Assembly: GCF_035762065.1 (NCBI RefSeq)
Contig: NZ_DASTPW010000038.1
Coordinates: 1-64,000, forward strand
Length of the DNA: 64,000 nucleotides
Origin: Methylibium sp035762065
Lineage (GTDB): Bacteria > Pseudomonadota > Gammaproteobacteria > Burkholderiales > Burkholderiaceae_C
Direction: 5' to 3'
The notes under the pieces were generated by a model. The model had not been told where the DNA came from. It was given only the letters and a program-made list of their open reading frames with translations, and did not search any database. The position numbers and the translations under genes are program-made. This document shows, piece by piece, positions 36,221 through 44,568 of this stretch (the stretch's first letter is position 1; every line of letters begins with the position of its first letter).

Positions 36221-36898
36221 TTACGAGGCGCTTCGCGCCGGGTCCTTGGTGGTCGCTTTTTCTCGGGGGCGCATCCAGACCAGGCTGCGCTCGGCATTCA
36301 GACCCGGCACCGTCAGCGGTTCCACGTGAAACACCACAGCTGACGACAACTGCGCGGCCTCGTCGGCAATGCCCCGCGCCTTCATCGCAGCCCAACAGCC
36401 GCCGGGCGCCAGCGCCGATGCGCTTAGCCGCGTGAAGTCTTCCAGCGACGCGAAGGCGCGCGAGACGACGACCGTCCAGCTGCTGCGGGAGACGGTTTCG
36501 ACCCGCCCATGCAGTGCGGCGGCCGACTTGAGCCCCAGTTCGACGATCACCTGCCGCATGAAGCCGACTTTCTTGCCGACAGCATCGATGCACGTCACCG
36601 GCCAATGCGGCTCGGCGATGGCAACCACCAGCCCAGGCAGCCCGGCCCCGCTGCCCACGTCCAGGATTTGCGGCGCGGTGGCTTGCCGGCGCAGCGGGGC
36701 GACGATCGCCAGGCTGTCGAGCAGGTGCTGGCGGACGACTCCCGGCCTGTCGCGCACCGCGGTCAGGTTGTAGACGGCGCTCCAGCGCTCGATCAGCTTC
36801 AGATAAGCCAGGAGCTGCTCAAGCTGAGCCGGCTGCAGCGACACGTCGAGTGCGGCTGCGCCGTCGCGCAGCTCCGCCAGCGCTTCGTCGTCGGTCAT
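36221..36898 (-). CDS. rsmG: 16S rRNA (guanine-527-N7)-methyltransferase RsmG
   Basis: A 225-residue SAM-dependent methyltransferase acting on G527 of 16S rRNA (loss gives streptomycin resistance in other bacteria). It shows YNLTAVRDRPGVVRQHLLDS, the SAM-binding ILDVGSGAGLPGLVVAIAEP and the later SRAFASLEDF. It follows mnmG by 22 bp, as in most bacteria (gidA-gidB). A parS-like palindrome is embedded near its 3' end. Confidence 0.95.
   Translation of the reverse strand: MTDDEALAELRDGAAALDVSLQPAQLEQLLAYLKLIERWSAVYNLTAVRDRPGVVRQHLLDSLAIVAPLRRQATAPQILDVGSGAGLPGLVVAIAEPHWPVTCIDAVGKKVGFMRQVIVELGLKSAAALHGRVETVSRSSWTVVVSRAFASLEDFTRLSASALAPGGCWAAMKARGIADEAAQLSSAVVFHVEPLTVPGLNAERSLVWMRPREKATTKDPARSAS
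36319..36332. other. parS-like centromere site, one mismatch
   Basis: GTTCCACGTGAAAC differs from the 14-bp parS core GTTTCACGTGAAAC by one base. It lies within rsmG, about 0.9 kb from the perfect site in mnmG and near parA, where ParB sites are expected. Confidence 0.75.
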
Positions 36899-36920
36899 GC
36901 CGACCCGCCTCGAAGTACCG

Positions 36921-38900
36921 TCATTCGACTTCGGCGGCGGTGGCCGTTCGCCCTCGCCGCCGCCGCAGATGCACCAGCAGCAGCGAGATGGCTGCCGGTG
37001 TCACGCCGGAAATGCGCGCCGCCTGCCCCAGGGTCTGCGGCCTTTGCGCGGCAAGCTTCTGGCGAACTTCATGGCCGAGGGCCGGCACTGCGGCGTAGTC
37101 GAGGTCGGCCGGCAGCAGCATGGTCTCGAAGTGCGCCGCACGCTCGACGGCTTCCTGCTGACGGTCGATGTAGCCGGCGTACTTGAAGCTCGTTTCAAGC
37201 TGGGCGATCACTTCGTCGGCGCTGGCCACGCCGAGTTCGGCCCGCAAGGTTTCACGTGAAACTGCCTTCGCGGGTTGCTCTAGCGCGAACAAGGCCTGCA
37301 CTTGGTCGAAGCTCACGCCCGGCCGTCGCAGCAAATCGCCGAGCGCGTACTCGCGCTCGAGCGCCTTGCCGACGCAGCGTTCGGCCGCGTCCCGCCCCAC
37401 CCTTTCGGGATGGACCCAGCTCGAACGCAGCCGCTGCGACTCGCGCTCGACCGCATCGCGCTTGCGCGCATAGGCGTCCCAGCGCGCGTCGTCGACCAGC
37501 CCCAGGTTGCGGCCGATCTCGGTCAGCCGCGCATCGGCGTTGTCCTCGCGCAGCTGCAGCCGGTACTCCGCGCGGCTGGTGAACATCCGGTAGGGCTCGG
37601 TGACGCCCTGCGTCACCAAATCATCGGCCAGCACACCGAGGTAGGCCTGGTGCCGCCCGGGCACCCAGGCGTCGTGGCCCTGCACCTGGCAAGCGGCGTT
37701 GATGCCGGCGAGCAGGCCCTGCGCCGCCGCTTCCTCGTAGCCGGTCGTGCCGTTGATCTGCCCGGCGAAGTAAAGCCCGCCGATCAAGCGCGTCTCCAGC
37801 GTTGGCGTCAAGGCGCGCGGGTCGAAGTAGTCGTACTCGATCGCGTAGCCCGGCCGCAGGATGTGCGCCTGCTCCAGGCCGGCGATCGAGCGCACCGCGG
37901 CGATCTGCACGTCGAAGGGCAGCGAGGTCGAGATCCCGTTCGGATAGAACTCGTGCGTCGTCAGCCCCTCCGGTTCGAGGAAGACCTGGTGCGCGTCGCG
38001 CTCCGCGAAGCGGCTGACCTTGTCCTCGATGCTCGGGCAATAGCGTGGCCCGGTGCCTTCGATCCGGCCGGTGAACATCGGGCTGCGCGCGAAGCCGCTG
38101 CGAATGATCTCGTGCGTGCGCTCGCTGGTGTGCGTGATCCAGCACGGCCGCTGCTCGGGGTGTTGCTCGGCGCGGCTGAGGAAGCTGAACACCGGCAGCG
38201 GCTCGGCCGCCGGGCTGCCGTCGTTCGCGGGCATGCCGTCGCCGGGCTGGCGCGTCGTACGCGCGAAGTCGATCGTCCTGCCGTCGATGCGCGGCGGCGT
38301 GCCGGTCTTCAGCCGCCCCTGCGGCAGCTTCAGCTCCTTCAGCCGTGCCGACAACCGCAGCGCCGGCGGGTCGCCCGCCCGCCCCGCCGCGTGGCTTTCG
38401 AGCCCGATGTGCACCTTGCCGTCGAGAAACGTTCCGGCGGTCAGCACGACGCTGCGCCCGTCGAACCGGATGCCGGACTGCGTGACGACGCCGACCGCCC
38501 GGCCGCCCTCGACCACCACGTCGTCGACCGCCTGCTGGAACAGCCGCAGCTTCGCCTGGTTCTCGAGCCGGCGCCGGATCGCCGCGCGGTACAGCACCCG
38601 GTCGGCCTGCGCCCGCGTCGCCTGCACCGCCGGCCCCTTGGAACGGTTGAGGATGCGGAACTGGATGCCGGCTTCGTCGGTGGCGGCGGCCATCGCGCCA
38701 CCGAGCGCGTCGATCTCCTTGACCAGATGGCCCTTGCCGATGCCGCCGATCGACGGGTTGCAACTCATCTGCCCCAGGGTTTCGAGGCTGTGCGTCAGCA
38801 GCAGCGTCGAGCAGCCCATCCGCGCCGCGGCCAAGGCCGCCTCGGTGCCGGCGTGGCCGCCGCCGATCACGATGACGTCGAAGCTTTCGGGGAAACGCAT
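36921..38900 (-). CDS. mnmG: tRNA uridine-5-carboxymethylaminomethyl modification enzyme MnmG (GidA)
   Basis: A 659-residue FAD protein that, with MnmE, modifies wobble uridine-34 of tRNAs reading two-codon families. The FAD-binding VIVIGGGHAGTEAALAAARM is at the N-terminus. PSIGGIGKGHLVKEIDALGG, RTGTPPRIDG-type (LKTGTPPRIDGRTIDFA) and GQINGTTGYEEAAAQGL motifs are intact. The C-terminal helical domain ends in a basic RRRRGRTA tail. ATG 38900 fits the family start. The partner mnmE is at the right end of this window. A perfect parS lies in its coding sequence. Confidence 0.96.
   Translation of the reverse strand: MRFPESFDVIVIGGGHAGTEAALAAARMGCSTLLLTHSLETLGQMSCNPSIGGIGKGHLVKEIDALGGAMAAATDEAGIQFRILNRSKGPAVQATRAQADRVLYRAAIRRRLENQAKLRLFQQAVDDVVVEGGRAVGVVTQSGIRFDGRSVVLTAGTFLDGKVHIGLESHAAGRAGDPPALRLSARLKELKLPQGRLKTGTPPRIDGRTIDFARTTRQPGDGMPANDGSPAAEPLPVFSFLSRAEQHPEQRPCWITHTSERTHEIIRSGFARSPMFTGRIEGTGPRYCPSIEDKVSRFAERDAHQVFLEPEGLTTHEFYPNGISTSLPFDVQIAAVRSIAGLEQAHILRPGYAIEYDYFDPRALTPTLETRLIGGLYFAGQINGTTGYEEAAAQGLLAGINAACQVQGHDAWVPGRHQAYLGVLADDLVTQGVTEPYRMFTSRAEYRLQLREDNADARLTEIGRNLGLVDDARWDAYARKRDAVERESQRLRSSWVHPERVGRDAAERCVGKALEREYALGDLLRRPGVSFDQVQALFALEQPAKAVSRETLRAELGVASADEVIAQLETSFKYAGYIDRQQEAVERAAHFETMLLPADLDYAAVPALGHEVRQKLAAQRPQTLGQAARISGVTPAAISLLLVHLRRRRGRTATAAEVE
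37249..37262. other. parS centromere site
   Basis: GTTTCACGTGAAAC is a perfect 14-bp match to the core of the bacterial parS consensus (TGTTTCACGTGAAACA). It lies inside mnmG, about 4 kb from parB, and is the most likely ParB loading site in this window. Confidence 0.92.
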
Positions 38901-39019
38901 GGTGGACGGGGGCGCGGGGCACGCCGGCTTGAGCGAAGAAGGGAGCACGGAGATCGCCGCGCCGCCGCAATTTTAGGCAGCCGCTCCCTCGCTGCACTCC
39001 CCGCATCGAGAATCCGCCG

Positions 39020-39286
39020 ATGCCCGACCAGCCCCTCGCCTGCCGCACCGGCTGCGCCGCCTGCTGCATCGCGCCGTCGATCAGCTCGCCGACACCGGCC
39101 CATCCGAACGGCAAGCCTGCCGGCCTGTGCTGCGGTCACCTCGATGACGCGCTGCGCTGCACGCTGTTCGGCCGGCCCGAACGGCCGGCCGTCTGCGGCT
39201 CGCTGCAGCCGAGCGTGGAGATGTGCGGCAGCAATCGTGAGCAAGCACTAGCTCGCCTGGAGTGGCTCGATAAGGCGACGGCATGA
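39020..39286 (+). CDS. YkgJ-type cysteine-cluster protein
   Basis: An 88-residue protein with seven cysteines arranged as CRTGCAACC near the N-terminus, then CCGH, RCTLFG, VCGS and MCG. This pattern is that of the YkgJ/UPF0153 family, which probably binds zinc or an Fe-S cluster. The function is unknown. It is divergent from mnmG and overlaps the following SDR gene (ATGA), so the two are coupled. Confidence 0.8.
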   Translation: MPDQPLACRTGCAACCIAPSISSPTPAHPNGKPAGLCCGHLDDALRCTLFGRPERPAVCGSLQPSVEMCGSNREQALARLEWLDKATA

Positions 39287-40065
39287 GCGGCGCGGCACAC
39301 CGACTCGCGGGCTTCGACCTGAGCGGCAAGGCGGCGCTGATCACCGGAGCCAGCCGCGGCCTCGGCCTTGCAGCGGCGCAGGGTCTCGCCGAAGCCGGCG
39401 CGTCGGTCTGGATCAACGGCCGCGACCGCGCGGCGCTGGCCGCCGCCCGTGCCCGCATCCTCGCGGCCTGCCCGAGCGCGCAGGTCGAGCCGCTGCCTTT
39501 CGACATCACCGACGAAGCCGCCCGCGCAGACGCGCTCGAGCGCATCGCCGCAACGGCCGGGCGCATCGACATCCTGGTCAACAACGTCGGCGCCCGCGAC
39601 CGGCGGCCGATCGAGGCGTTCGCGCTCGACGCGGTGCGCGGCCTGCTCGAAAGCAACCTCGTCGCGCCTTTTGACCTCGCCCGCGGCGCCGCCCGGCGGA
39701 TGCCCGAGGGCGGGCGCATCCTCAACATCGCGTCGATCGCCGGCCCGATCGCCCGACCCGGCGACGCGGCCTACACGATGAGCAAGGGCGGCCTCGATGC
39801 GCTGACCCGCGCGCTCGCCGCCGAGTACGGGCCGCGCGGCATCGCGGTCAATGCGCTGGCGCCCGGCTACTTCGCGACCGAGGCCAACGCCCCGATGGCG
39901 GCGCTGCCCGAGCACGCCGCCTGGCTCGCACAACGCACCTCCTTCGGCCGCTGGGGCGCGCCGGGCGAGATCGCGGGCGCCGTCGTGTTCCTGTGCTCAC
40001 CCGCGGCCAGCTACGTCACCGGCCAGACGCTGGCGGTGGACGGCGGCTACCTGGCCCACTGGTGA
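39283..40065 (+). CDS. SDR family oxidoreductase
   Basis: A classical short-chain dehydrogenase/reductase of 260 aa. The cofactor motif is ALITGASRGLGLAAAQGLAE (TGxxxGxG), the NNVGARD stretch stabilises the fold, and the catalytic pair is Tyr164/Lys168 (YTMSK) with an upstream Ser in LNIASIAGP. The C-terminal SYVTGQTLAVDGGYLAHW is typical of FabG-like or gluconate 5-dehydrogenase-like enzymes. The substrate cannot be assigned. Coupled to the cysteine-cluster gene. Confidence 0.9.
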   Translation: MSGAAHRLAGFDLSGKAALITGASRGLGLAAAQGLAEAGASVWINGRDRAALAAARARILAACPSAQVEPLPFDITDEAARADALERIAATAGRIDILVNNVGARDRRPIEAFALDAVRGLLESNLVAPFDLARGAARRMPEGGRILNIASIAGPIARPGDAAYTMSKGGLDALTRALAAEYGPRGIAVNALAPGYFATEANAPMAALPEHAAWLAQRTSFGRWGAPGEIAGAVVFLCSPAASYVTGQTLAVDGGYLAHW

Positions 40066-40087
40066 TGCCGCGCCGCGTGGCCGGCGA

Positions 40088-41545
40088 TCAGCCGGCGCGC
40101 TGCGCCTCGGCCAGCGCGGTGAGGAAAGCCTTGCGCCACCAGTGCACGTCGAACTCGCGCACCCGCTGCATCAGGGCGCGATGGCGTTCGACGCGCTCCT
40201 GGTGCGACATGCGCAGCGCGCGCTGGATCATCTCGGCGGTGCCGCCGGTGTCGTAGGGGTTCACGAGCAGCGCCTCGCGCAGCTGCTCGGCCGCGCCGGT
40301 GAAGCGCGACAGCACCAGCACGCCCGGGTCGGCCGGGTCCTGCGCGGCCACGTACTCCTTCGCGACCAGGTTCATGCCGTCGCGCAGCGGCGTCACCAGC
40401 GCCACGCGGCCGGCGCGGTAGAGCCCCGGCAGCCGCTTGCGCGCGAGCGTGCGGTGGATGTAGCGCACCGGCATCCAGTCGAGCTCGCCGTAGTCGCCGT
40501 TGATGCGCCCGGCCAGCAGCTCGAGCTGGGTGCGGATGTCGTCGTAGGCGCCGACGCCTTCGCGCGTCGGCGTCGCCACTTGAATCAGCGTCGCGCTGTT
40601 GCGGTTCTCGGGGTAGTTCGCGAGCAGCCGGCCGAAGGCGCGCAGCCGCTGCGGGATGCCCTTGGAGTAGTCGAGCCGATCGACGCCCACCAGCAGCTGC
40701 CGCTTCGCATACTGCTCGCGCAGCGTGTCGCGGGTGTCGATCGACTCGGCCGTGTCGGCGAGCGCGGAGAACTCCTCGACGTCGATGCCGATCGGGAAGG
40801 CGCGCACGCAAACCTGCCGCGAGAACGCGCGGAGGTGGTCGCGGCCCAGATCCTCGGCGCCGGCTTCGTCCTGCACGTAGCGGGTGAAGTGCGCGACGTC
40901 GGCCTGGCTTTGCAGGCCGACCAGGTCGTAGGCGAACAGCGAACGGATCAGCCATTCGTGCGCCGGGATCGCGGCCAGGATCAGGGGCGGCGGCAGCGGG
41001 ATGTGCAGGAAGAAGCCGATGCGCTGCTCGCAGCCCAGCGCGCGCAGCTCGGCGGCCAGCGGGATCAGGTGGTAGTCGTGCACCCAGATCACGTCGTCGG
41101 CGCGCAGCAGAGGCAGCAGCTTCTGCGCGAACAGCCGGTTGACGCGCTGGTAGCCCTCGAAGTGGCCGTCGTCGAACTGCGCCAGGTCGAGCCGGTAGTG
41201 GAAGACCGGCCAGAGCACGCGGTTCGAATAGCCGTCGTAGTAAGCGGCGAGATCGTCGCGGCTCAGGTCGAGCGTCGCCAGCGTCACTTTGCCGGCGTGC
41301 TGCACCTGCAGATGGCCCGAGGGCGCGCCGTCGTCGGCGGTCTTGCCGCTCCAGCCGAACCACAGGCCGCCGCTGGTCGCCAGCGCCTCGCCGACCGCGA
41401 CCGCAAGGCCGCCGGCGGCCGGCTTGCGCGGATCGGCCAGGCGGTTCGAGACCACCACCAGCCGGCCGCCCCCCGCCGCAGCCTTCAGGCCGCGCGCGGC
41501 GGTGCCGAGGGGAGCTTTCGGCGTGGCGAAGCGCTCGCCGCTCAT
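40088..41545 (-). CDS. otsA: Trehalose-6-phosphate synthase OtsA
   Basis: A GT20 glycosyltransferase of 485 aa joining UDP-glucose (or another NDP-glucose) to glucose-6-phosphate. Key segments are VVVSNRLADP, VIWVHDYHLIPLAAELR, GVDRLDYSKGIPQRLRAFGR, RDGMNLVAKEYVA and VLSRFTGAAEQL. The N-terminal about 25 residues before RLVVVSNRL are an extension. It follows otsB by 10 bp, so the two form a trehalose operon for osmotic or desiccation protection. Confidence 0.95.
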   Translation of the reverse strand: MSGERFATPKAPLGTAARGLKAAAGGGRLVVVSNRLADPRKPAAGGLAVAVGEALATSGGLWFGWSGKTADDGAPSGHLQVQHAGKVTLATLDLSRDDLAAYYDGYSNRVLWPVFHYRLDLAQFDDGHFEGYQRVNRLFAQKLLPLLRADDVIWVHDYHLIPLAAELRALGCEQRIGFFLHIPLPPPLILAAIPAHEWLIRSLFAYDLVGLQSQADVAHFTRYVQDEAGAEDLGRDHLRAFSRQVCVRAFPIGIDVEEFSALADTAESIDTRDTLREQYAKRQLLVGVDRLDYSKGIPQRLRAFGRLLANYPENRNSATLIQVATPTREGVGAYDDIRTQLELLAGRINGDYGELDWMPVRYIHRTLARKRLPGLYRAGRVALVTPLRDGMNLVAKEYVAAQDPADPGVLVLSRFTGAAEQLREALLVNPYDTGGTAEMIQRALRMSHQERVERHRALMQRVREFDVHWWRKAFLTALAEAQRAG

Positions 41546-41555
41546 GCCCGCGGCC

Positions 41556-42356
41556 TCATCCGGCGGGCGAGACCGCGACGGCGCCGTCGAGCGCCGCCAG
41601 CGAGTCCTCCAGCCAGCGCCGTACCGCCTGCGGGTTGTCGAGCCGGAAGCGTGCGCAACTCGCGCCCGCGCCGACCTTGACGCCGAAGCCACCGCACGCC
41701 TGCGCGGCCGCGAAGCCGTCTTCGTCGGTCGCGTCGTCGCCGACGAAGATCGGCAGGCGCCGCGCGAACGGTTCGCCGGCACGGAGTTCGCGCAGCGCGC
41801 TTGCCTTGTCGATGCCGGCCGGCTTGACCTCGGCCACGCACTTGCCGAGCAGCACCATCCAGTCGGGATACGGCCGCACCGCCGACTTCAGCGAGCGCAG
41901 GCACAGGCCGCCCAGCTGCGGCGCCTGGCGCCAATGCAGTGCGAGCGCCGCCTGCTTGTCCTCGACCCGCAGCCCCGGGTGGAGCCCCGCGAGGCGCTGC
42001 GCACGCAGCTTCACCGTGCGCGGCAGTTCGAGCGGCTGGCGGTGCAGCGCGCCGAGCGCGTCGCGCCATTCGATGCCGTGGATGCCGGCAGCCGGCAGCT
42101 GCAGGGGCGCGAGGAAGCGATCGAGCTCCACCAGCCGGCGCCCGCTGACCAGCGCGACCGCGCCGCCGAGCGCGTGCCGAAGGCGTTCGAGCGTCGGGAG
42201 CAGCCAAGGCTCGACCACCACCGCATCCGGCCGCGGCGCGATGGCCACCAGCGTGCCGTCGAAGTCGAGGAAAAGCGCCGCCTCGCGTGGCAGCGGCGGC
42301 GCGGGCGGGGCGAAGTCGGTCGGGGCTGCGGTGGCGGTCGGTGCGTCGAGGTTCAC
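41556..42356 (-). CDS. otsB: Trehalose-6-phosphate phosphatase OtsB
   Basis: A HAD-superfamily phosphatase of 266 aa that releases trehalose. Motif I DFDGTL provides Asp31 and Asp33, LVSGRRLVELD is typical of the family, and motif IV is FVGDDATDEDGF. The start is GTG 42356; no ATG is available before the catalytic motif. The N-terminus is Ala/Pro-rich. It is the first gene of otsB-otsA. Confidence 0.94.
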   Translation of the reverse strand: MNLDAPTATAAPTDFAPPAPPLPREAALFLDFDGTLVAIAPRPDAVVVEPWLLPTLERLRHALGGAVALVSGRRLVELDRFLAPLQLPAAGIHGIEWRDALGALHRQPLELPRTVKLRAQRLAGLHPGLRVEDKQAALALHWRQAPQLGGLCLRSLKSAVRPYPDWMVLLGKCVAEVKPAGIDKASALRELRAGEPFARRLPIFVGDDATDEDGFAAAQACGGFGVKVGAGASCARFRLDNPQAVRRWLEDSLAALDGAVAVSPAG

Positions 42357-42402
42357 GGCCGGACCTTAGCGCCCGCCAGCGCTTCACCCCGGCAACAACC
42401 CC

Positions 42403-42427
42403 AAGCCGCACTGGGCCGGTGCGGCTT
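42403..42427 (-). terminator. Hairpin terminator downstream of the peptide-exporter operon
   Basis: AAGCCGCAC (42403-42411) pairs with GTGCGGCTT (42419-42427), a 9-bp perfect stem with a 7-base loop. It lies 10 bp beyond the exporter stop codon on the minus strand. The following bases (GGGGTTGTTG) are only moderately T-rich. Confidence 0.6.
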
Positions 42428-42437
42428 TGCTGCGGCC

Positions 42438-44561
42438 TCAGCCCGGCTGGCCCGCGTGCGCGACGCTGCGCAGGTCCTGCGCGACGCGCCCGCCCTGCAG
42501 CACGATGACCCGCTGCGCCGAGGCGATGGTTTCCGGCCGGTGCGCGACGATCACCCGCGTCATCTCCAGTCCGCGGATCGCCTGGTTCACCAGGCGTTCG
42601 CGATCGACGTCGAGCGCGCTGGTCGCCTCGTCGAGGAACAGGATCTTCGGCCGCTTGTAGAGCGCACGCGCCAGCAGGATGCGCTGCTTCTGGCCGCCCG
42701 ACAGGCTCGCGCCGAGGTCGCCGATCAGCGTGTGGTAGCGCATCGGCATCGCGTCGATCTCGTCGGCGATGCAGGCCAGCCGCGCGCATTCGGCCACCCG
42801 CGCCGGGTCGGCCTCGGTGTCGAAGAAGCCGATGTTGTCGGCGATCGAGCCGGCGAAGAGCTGGTCGTCCTGCATCACCGTGCCGATCATCTGGCGCCAG
42901 TTGGCGAGGCCCAGCTGCGCGAGCGGCACGCCGCCGATGCGAATCTCGCCGGCGTTCGGCGCGTGGATGCCGAGGATCAGCTTCACCAGCGTCGTCTTGC
43001 CACAGCCGGAGGGGCCGACGATCGCGACCGACTCGCCGGGCTCGATCGTGAACCCGCAGTCCTTGAGCACCCAGGGCTCGGTCTCGGCGTAGCGGAAGGC
43101 GACACCGTCGACCTCGATGCGCCCCACAGGCTCCTGCGCGAGCGGCAGGGCCTCGGTGGCCTCGGGGGCGGTGAGCACGATGTCGGCGAGCCGCTCGCCT
43201 TGCAGCCGCAGCATCTTGAGTTCGACCGCCTTGTCGATCAGCGCCGAGACGCGCAGCGCGAACTGCTCCTTGAACGCGAGGAACGCGAACAGCATGCCGA
43301 CGGTGAAGCTGCCCTGCATCACCAGCAGCGCGCCGATCGCGACGATCGCGATGCGCTCCAGCCCGAACACCAGCTTGTTGACCGACGCGAAGCCGAGATC
43401 GAGCTTCTTCGCCGCGACGTCGGCGTTCATCGCATCGACGACCAGGTTCATGAAGCGCGCGCGCCGCTCGTCCTGCCGGTTGTAGAGCTTGATCGCCTGC
43501 ACGCCGCGCAGCGATTCGAGGAAGTGCGTCGAGCGCTTGGCCTCGTGGACGATGAACTCTTCCGTCGCCTCGCGCTGCGGCGCGAACCAGGCCCAGCGCA
43601 GCAGCGCGTAGATCGCCACCGCCCCGAGCGCGATCGCGGCGAGCAGCAGGCTGTATAGCGCCATCATCGCCAGCGTCACCACGACCAGCAGGCCGTCGAG
43701 CACCGCTTCGATGAAGCTGGTGGTCAGCGTCTGCTGGATCTTCTGGATCGCGCCGAAGCGCGACATCACGTCGCCCGCGTGCCGCTTCTCGAACCACGCG
43801 ACCGGCAGCTGCATCAGGTGCGCGAAGACATTGGCGAGCCACTGCAGGCTCAGCGTGCTCGAGAGATAGAGCACCGCCCAGGAACGCAGCGCGCCGGTCG
43901 CCACCGTGATCAGCACCAGCAGGCCGAAGCCCAGCGCCAGCGTGACCAGCAGGTCGCGGTCGTTCGACAGCAGTGCGCCGTCGACGACCCACTGCAGGAA
44001 GAACGGCGCCAGCAGCTGGAAGGCTTCGAGAGCGAGCGCGAACGCGAAGATCTGGCCGAGCGAGCGCTTCAGGCCGTGCACCGGGCCGAGCAGCTGGCGC
44101 AAGGTCAGCGCGCGGCGTTCGTCGTGCGCGCGAAAGCCGGTGCCGGGGCGCAGCTCGAGCGCCACGCCGGTGAAGTGACGGCCGAGTTCGGCCATCGACA
44201 AGGTGCGCAGGCCGCGCGCCGGGTCGTGGATCACCGCCTTGCCGCGCCTGACCGCCACCAGCACGACGAAGTGGTTCAGGTCCCAGTGCAGCAGGCAGGG
44301 CAGCGCCATGCGGGCGAGATGCTCCGGCTCGGCGCGCAACGGCCGCGCGTTCAGCTGCAGCGCACCGGCCATGCGCACCAGGTCGGCCAGCGTCGCGCCC
44401 TTCGAAGACAGCGAGAAACGCTGCCGCAGCGTGCCGAGATCGCTGCGATGGCCGTGGTGCGAGGCGATCATCGCGAGGCAGGCCAGGCCGCACTCGGCCG
44501 CCTCGGTCTGCAGCACGAGCGGCGTGCGGCGGCCGCCGCCGAATCTCAGCGCATCGAGCAT
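42438..44561 (-). CDS. C39-peptidase-containing ABC exporter (double-glycine leader processing)
   Basis: A 707-residue peptidase-containing ABC transporter of the CvaB/LagD class. It cleaves a GG-type leader and exports the released peptide. The N-terminal C39 domain has Gln18, catalytic Cys24 (QTEAAECGLAC), His97 (DLNHFVVL) and Asp113 (HDPARG), so the protease triad is intact. A six-helix membrane domain follows (about 160-440). The ATPase has Walker A Lys522 (GPSGCGKTT) and signature LSGGQKQR from residue 620, with LFLDEATSALD. ATG 44561 was chosen; a further in-frame ATG at 44606 would overlap the HlyD gene. The matching substrate gene is predicted at 45993-46142. Confidence 0.95.
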   Translation of the reverse strand: MLDALRFGGGRRTPLVLQTEAAECGLACLAMIASHHGHRSDLGTLRQRFSLSSKGATLADLVRMAGALQLNARPLRAEPEHLARMALPCLLHWDLNHFVVLVAVRRGKAVIHDPARGLRTLSMAELGRHFTGVALELRPGTGFRAHDERRALTLRQLLGPVHGLKRSLGQIFAFALALEAFQLLAPFFLQWVVDGALLSNDRDLLVTLALGFGLLVLITVATGALRSWAVLYLSSTLSLQWLANVFAHLMQLPVAWFEKRHAGDVMSRFGAIQKIQQTLTTSFIEAVLDGLLVVVTLAMMALYSLLLAAIALGAVAIYALLRWAWFAPQREATEEFIVHEAKRSTHFLESLRGVQAIKLYNRQDERRARFMNLVVDAMNADVAAKKLDLGFASVNKLVFGLERIAIVAIGALLVMQGSFTVGMLFAFLAFKEQFALRVSALIDKAVELKMLRLQGERLADIVLTAPEATEALPLAQEPVGRIEVDGVAFRYAETEPWVLKDCGFTIEPGESVAIVGPSGCGKTTLVKLILGIHAPNAGEIRIGGVPLAQLGLANWRQMIGTVMQDDQLFAGSIADNIGFFDTEADPARVAECARLACIADEIDAMPMRYHTLIGDLGASLSGGQKQRILLARALYKRPKILFLDEATSALDVDRERLVNQAIRGLEMTRVIVAHRPETIASAQRVIVLQGGRVAQDLRSVAHAGQPG

Positions 44562-44568
44562 CGGCGCG

